Made by a program: the position numbers and the translations under genes
The notes under the pieces: generated by a model
Database searches by the model: none
What the model saw: the letters and a program-made list of their open reading frames with translations, nothing else
Told to the model about the DNA's origin: nothing
Part shown: positions 6,297 to 7,967 of the stretch, piece by piece
How the letters are laid out: every line of letters starts with the position of its first letter
Position numbering within the stretch: position 1 is the first letter of the stretch
NCBI GenBank assembly: GCA_913051905.1
Contig: CAJXBY010000122.1
Coordinates: 1 to 7,967 of the forward strand
Direction of reading: 5' to 3'
DNA: 7,967 nt
From: an uncultured Gammaproteobacteria bacterium
GTDB taxonomy: Bacteria; Pseudomonadota; Gammaproteobacteria; Arenicellales; UBA868

Positions 6297-7136
6297 CTAT
6301 TTCTCAGCTGAGATGTAGCAGATCCACGCAGCGTCGGCGTCCCCCACACGGGTGGGCGTGTATTCGCCGTTTCCTTCGCCTGTTTTCGGATCCGTGCCTT
6401 CCCAGTGAACCACGGTTCGTGAAAACCCTGCTTCAAGCAGCAGCTCCTCGAGTTCTGGCAATGTCCACAGACGCCAGTCGTAGGTGAAGGCCCGTTTCAT
6501 CTTGGACCCATCCGGAAAATTAAAATGAATGTGGCACAAAAAGTCGCCGGTAATCGGGTTGTACTTGGACTGGTCCCAGACATAGGTGAAGTCATCGTGT
6601 TCAGTGGATTCTTCCATTTCCCGAAAAGATTCGTAGCCCCCATAGGCATCCATGAACAATACGCCGTCATCAACCAATGCATCACGTACCGTACGAAAGT
6701 ACTCGCAGAGCGTCTGACGGGTCTTGAAGACCTGGTAACTAAAATTCATCGCCAGGACCATATCGACCGCAGGGGTCTCAACCTTTAGCACATCGTCACA
6801 AAATAGAACAATCCGATTGCTGCCGGAATCGTTCAGGCGGGTAACATTGTGCAGCCTACCCCAGTCCAGCACGTCATCGTCAAGATCCACGGCGAATGCC
6901 AGGTTGGTCTCGCGCCGACCGACCCACTCACAACTGGTATTGGCCGTGCCGCAGAAATCTTCGCGAATGGTGGTGGCCGTTCTACCCCGCAGGGTCTGGA
7001 ATGTCTCATCGACCATGTCAATTTCGGTTTCGACACACTGAACGGCTTGCTCATAGAGGATATGTCGATCCGCTTTTTCGGCCAGGGTCTCCCCCCGGCG
7101 CTTCCGGTAGACAGGTTTGTTTTTGTTGCGGCTCAT
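6297..7136 (-). CDS. Class I SAM-dependent methyltransferase
   Basis: This 279-residue protein has a Rossmann-type methyltransferase fold. The SAM-binding motif I appears as TIREDFCGTANTSCEW (56-71), where the usual glycine-rich loop is the EDFCGT variant. The acidic residue closing the second strand is in FAVDLDDDVLDWG (D84). A DDV pair (114-116) follows the third strand, and VDMVLAMNFSYQVF (124-137) forms the fourth. The C-terminal half contains DAYGGYESF, TYVWDQSKYNPITGDF, YDWRLWTLPELEELL and HWEGTDPKTGEGNGEYTPT, aromatic-rich blocks probably forming the substrate lid. The basic N-terminus (SRNKNKPVYRKRRG) could contact nucleic acid or an acidic partner. The substrate is not identifiable; the position upstream of the RiPP precursor allows a tailoring role but does not prove one. 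It starts at ATG with a weak Shine-Dalgarno, 106 bases after the kinase-like gene on the same strand. Confidence 0.85.
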   Translation of the reverse strand: MSRNKNKPVYRKRRGETLAEKADRHILYEQAVQCVETEIDMVDETFQTLRGRTATTIREDFCGTANTSCEWVGRRETNLAFAVDLDDDVLDWGRLHNVTRLNDSGSNRIVLFCDDVLKVETPAVDMVLAMNFSYQVFKTRQTLCEYFRTVRDALVDDGVLFMDAYGGYESFREMEESTEHDDFTYVWDQSKYNPITGDFLCHIHFNFPDGSKMKRAFTYDWRLWTLPELEELLLEAGFSRTVVHWEGTDPKTGEGNGEYTPTRVGDADAAWICYISAEK

Positions 7137-7224
7137 CGGTTCTGTGGTCTAGTCACGCGAGGTACAAGCCCATCGGGACGCAGGATGAAGGCACAAAGCC
7201 CGTCGTATCTTTAGCCTGCGATTC

Positions 7225-7240
7225 TGTTCCGGACGGAACA
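7225..7240. repeat. Perfect 16-base palindrome between two minus-strand genes
   Basis: TGTTCCGGACGGAACA has seven-base arms around a two-base centre, two bases beyond the stop of the 2-phosphoglycerate kinase-like gene. As RNA it would fold into a small hairpin, but no T run follows on either strand. It may be a weak terminator or mRNA 3' structure, or an operator for the methyltransferase gene that starts about 90 bases further on. Confidence 0.4.
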
Positions 7241-7242
7241 TT

Positions 7243-7967
7243 CTAGGCTGTGTTGCGATTTTTCCGGGCGGTAGTCTTCTCACTGTCTGCCAGGACGGCC
7301 GCCGTGATGGTACGCATAACCCGGGTCAAGGCACTGTCGAGGTTGTCGTTGACAAGAACCGGTACGTCTGCTGCTTTTGCTTCATCAAGCAAGGCCGTCT
7401 GCAGATTCCAGATGGCGTCAAAACTGTCCAGATAACGCTGCGCCCTTCGGTCATGGGCTTCGCTGGATCGGCCTCTAAACTGGCGCTGAAGCTGTTTTTT
7501 CCGCAACACACCGAGCATCATCTGGACAACGACCGCGTCCGTTTCGGACGGGATTTTATCCACCAGGCTAGGCCGGATGTGGACACCCTCGAGCAGAAGC
7601 GAGACTTTTTCCCGATACGCGCGCTGCATGACGGCTTCGGCAGCCACTTCAACCAGGTCAGCCTGCCGATGATAGCCGTCAATCACGCGTGACATCTCTT
7701 CGGTGAACTGATGGTGGTCCGGCAGCGCCCTCCAGGCTTCAAAGCTTGATTCGTGAAGCTCCGGCATCAGCTGAGTTGCCACCATAGTCCGCATGACCTC
7801 GCGCAGCATGTCAGTGGATTGTGATCGCGTAATATTGAGGCGTGTTGAAATCTCGGCAGAAACAGTACTTTTACCGACACCGGCTGTACCGCCGACCATT
7901 ATGATCAATGGTCGGCCGGAGCGGATGAAATAGTGCCAGGCAGTGTAACTGGCGGCGAATTCATCAC
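7243..7967 (-). CDS. 2-phosphoglycerate kinase-like P-loop kinase, 5' end outside the window
   Basis: The frame is open from the window edge to TAG at 7243-7245, giving about 240 visible residues. The N-terminal visible part reads DEFAASYTAWHYFIRSGRPL and leads straight into the Walker A motif GGTAGVGKST (7864-7893). This arrangement, a short helix ending near R-x-x-x-P before IIMVGG-x-x-GVGKS, is typical of 2-phosphoglycerate kinases, so the TTG at 7908 and other internal starts are unlikely and the true start lies upstream. Downstream are LLLEGVHIRP (the acidic site after strand 3), an Arg-rich lid, RRAQRYLDSFDAIWNLQTAL and VPVLVNDNLDSAL, all in keeping with the family. In methanogens the enzyme makes 2,3-diphosphoglycerate on the way to cyclic 2,3-diphosphoglycerate; in bacteria its physiological substrate is unclear. 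The C-terminus is a basic tail. It is probably in one transcription unit with the methyltransferase. Confidence 0.78.
   Translation of the reverse strand, partial: DEFAASYTAWHYFIRSGRPLIIMVGGTAGVGKSTVSAEISTRLNITRSQSTDMLREVMRTMVATQLMPELHESSFEAWRALPDHHQFTEEMSRVIDGYHRQADLVEVAAEAVMQRAYREKVSLLLEGVHIRPSLVDKIPSETDAVVVQMMLGVLRKKQLQRQFRGRSSEAHDRRAQRYLDSFDAIWNLQTALLDEAKAADVPVLVNDNLDSALTRVMRTITAAVLADSEKTTARKNRNTA

Noticed and set aside
6849..7214. Plus-strand open frame of 121 codons over the methyltransferase
   Set aside because: Shadow frame of a well-supported minus-strand gene.

Overview
The window reads as a chromosomal segment of a proteobacterium, most likely a gammaproteobacterium. The reasons are the close match of TldD and PmbA (TldE) to their enterobacterial counterparts, a TatC C-terminus of proteobacterial type, E. 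coli-like sigma70 elements and a perfect CRP-type operator. The species cannot be named. I see no insertion sequence, tRNA, rRNA or CRISPR array, and no gene-free stretch exceeds about 230 bases.

Plus strand, left to right: the last 59 codons of tatC; a small, unusual Hanks-type protein kinase (300-1037) followed by a PPM/PP2C phosphatase (from 1096), which look like a writer/eraser pair; a TauE/SafE (TSUP) membrane transporter; then tldD and pmbA, only 12 bases apart. TldD and PmbA form the heteromeric metalloprotease known from E. coli to remove the leader of the RiPP microcin B17. tldD appears to have its own promoter with a perfect TATAAT -10 box.

Minus strand, right to left: a 2-phosphoglycerate kinase-like P-loop protein whose 5' end lies outside the window; a class I SAM-dependent methyltransferase; and a 99-residue Nif11-type (nitrile hydratase leader/Nif11 group) RiPP precursor. 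The precursor has a Gly-Gly cleavage site and a 34-residue core free of Cys and Ser. It starts at a TTG with a strong Shine-Dalgarno, sits behind a near-consensus sigma70 promoter, and has a perfect CRP-like site near -94.

The most interesting part is the junction at about 5600-6300. The RiPP precursor gene lies tail to tail with tldD-pmbA, and the probable intrinsic terminator of tldD-pmbA lies inside the core-coding end of the precursor gene. A testable reading is a cAMP-controlled RiPP whose leader or core is processed by TldD/PmbA, possibly with the neighbouring methyltransferase as a tailoring enzyme. No dedicated cyclase, radical SAM enzyme, lanthipeptide synthetase or peptidase-containing exporter is visible, and tldD/pmbA are also housekeeping genes, so the link is an inference from position.
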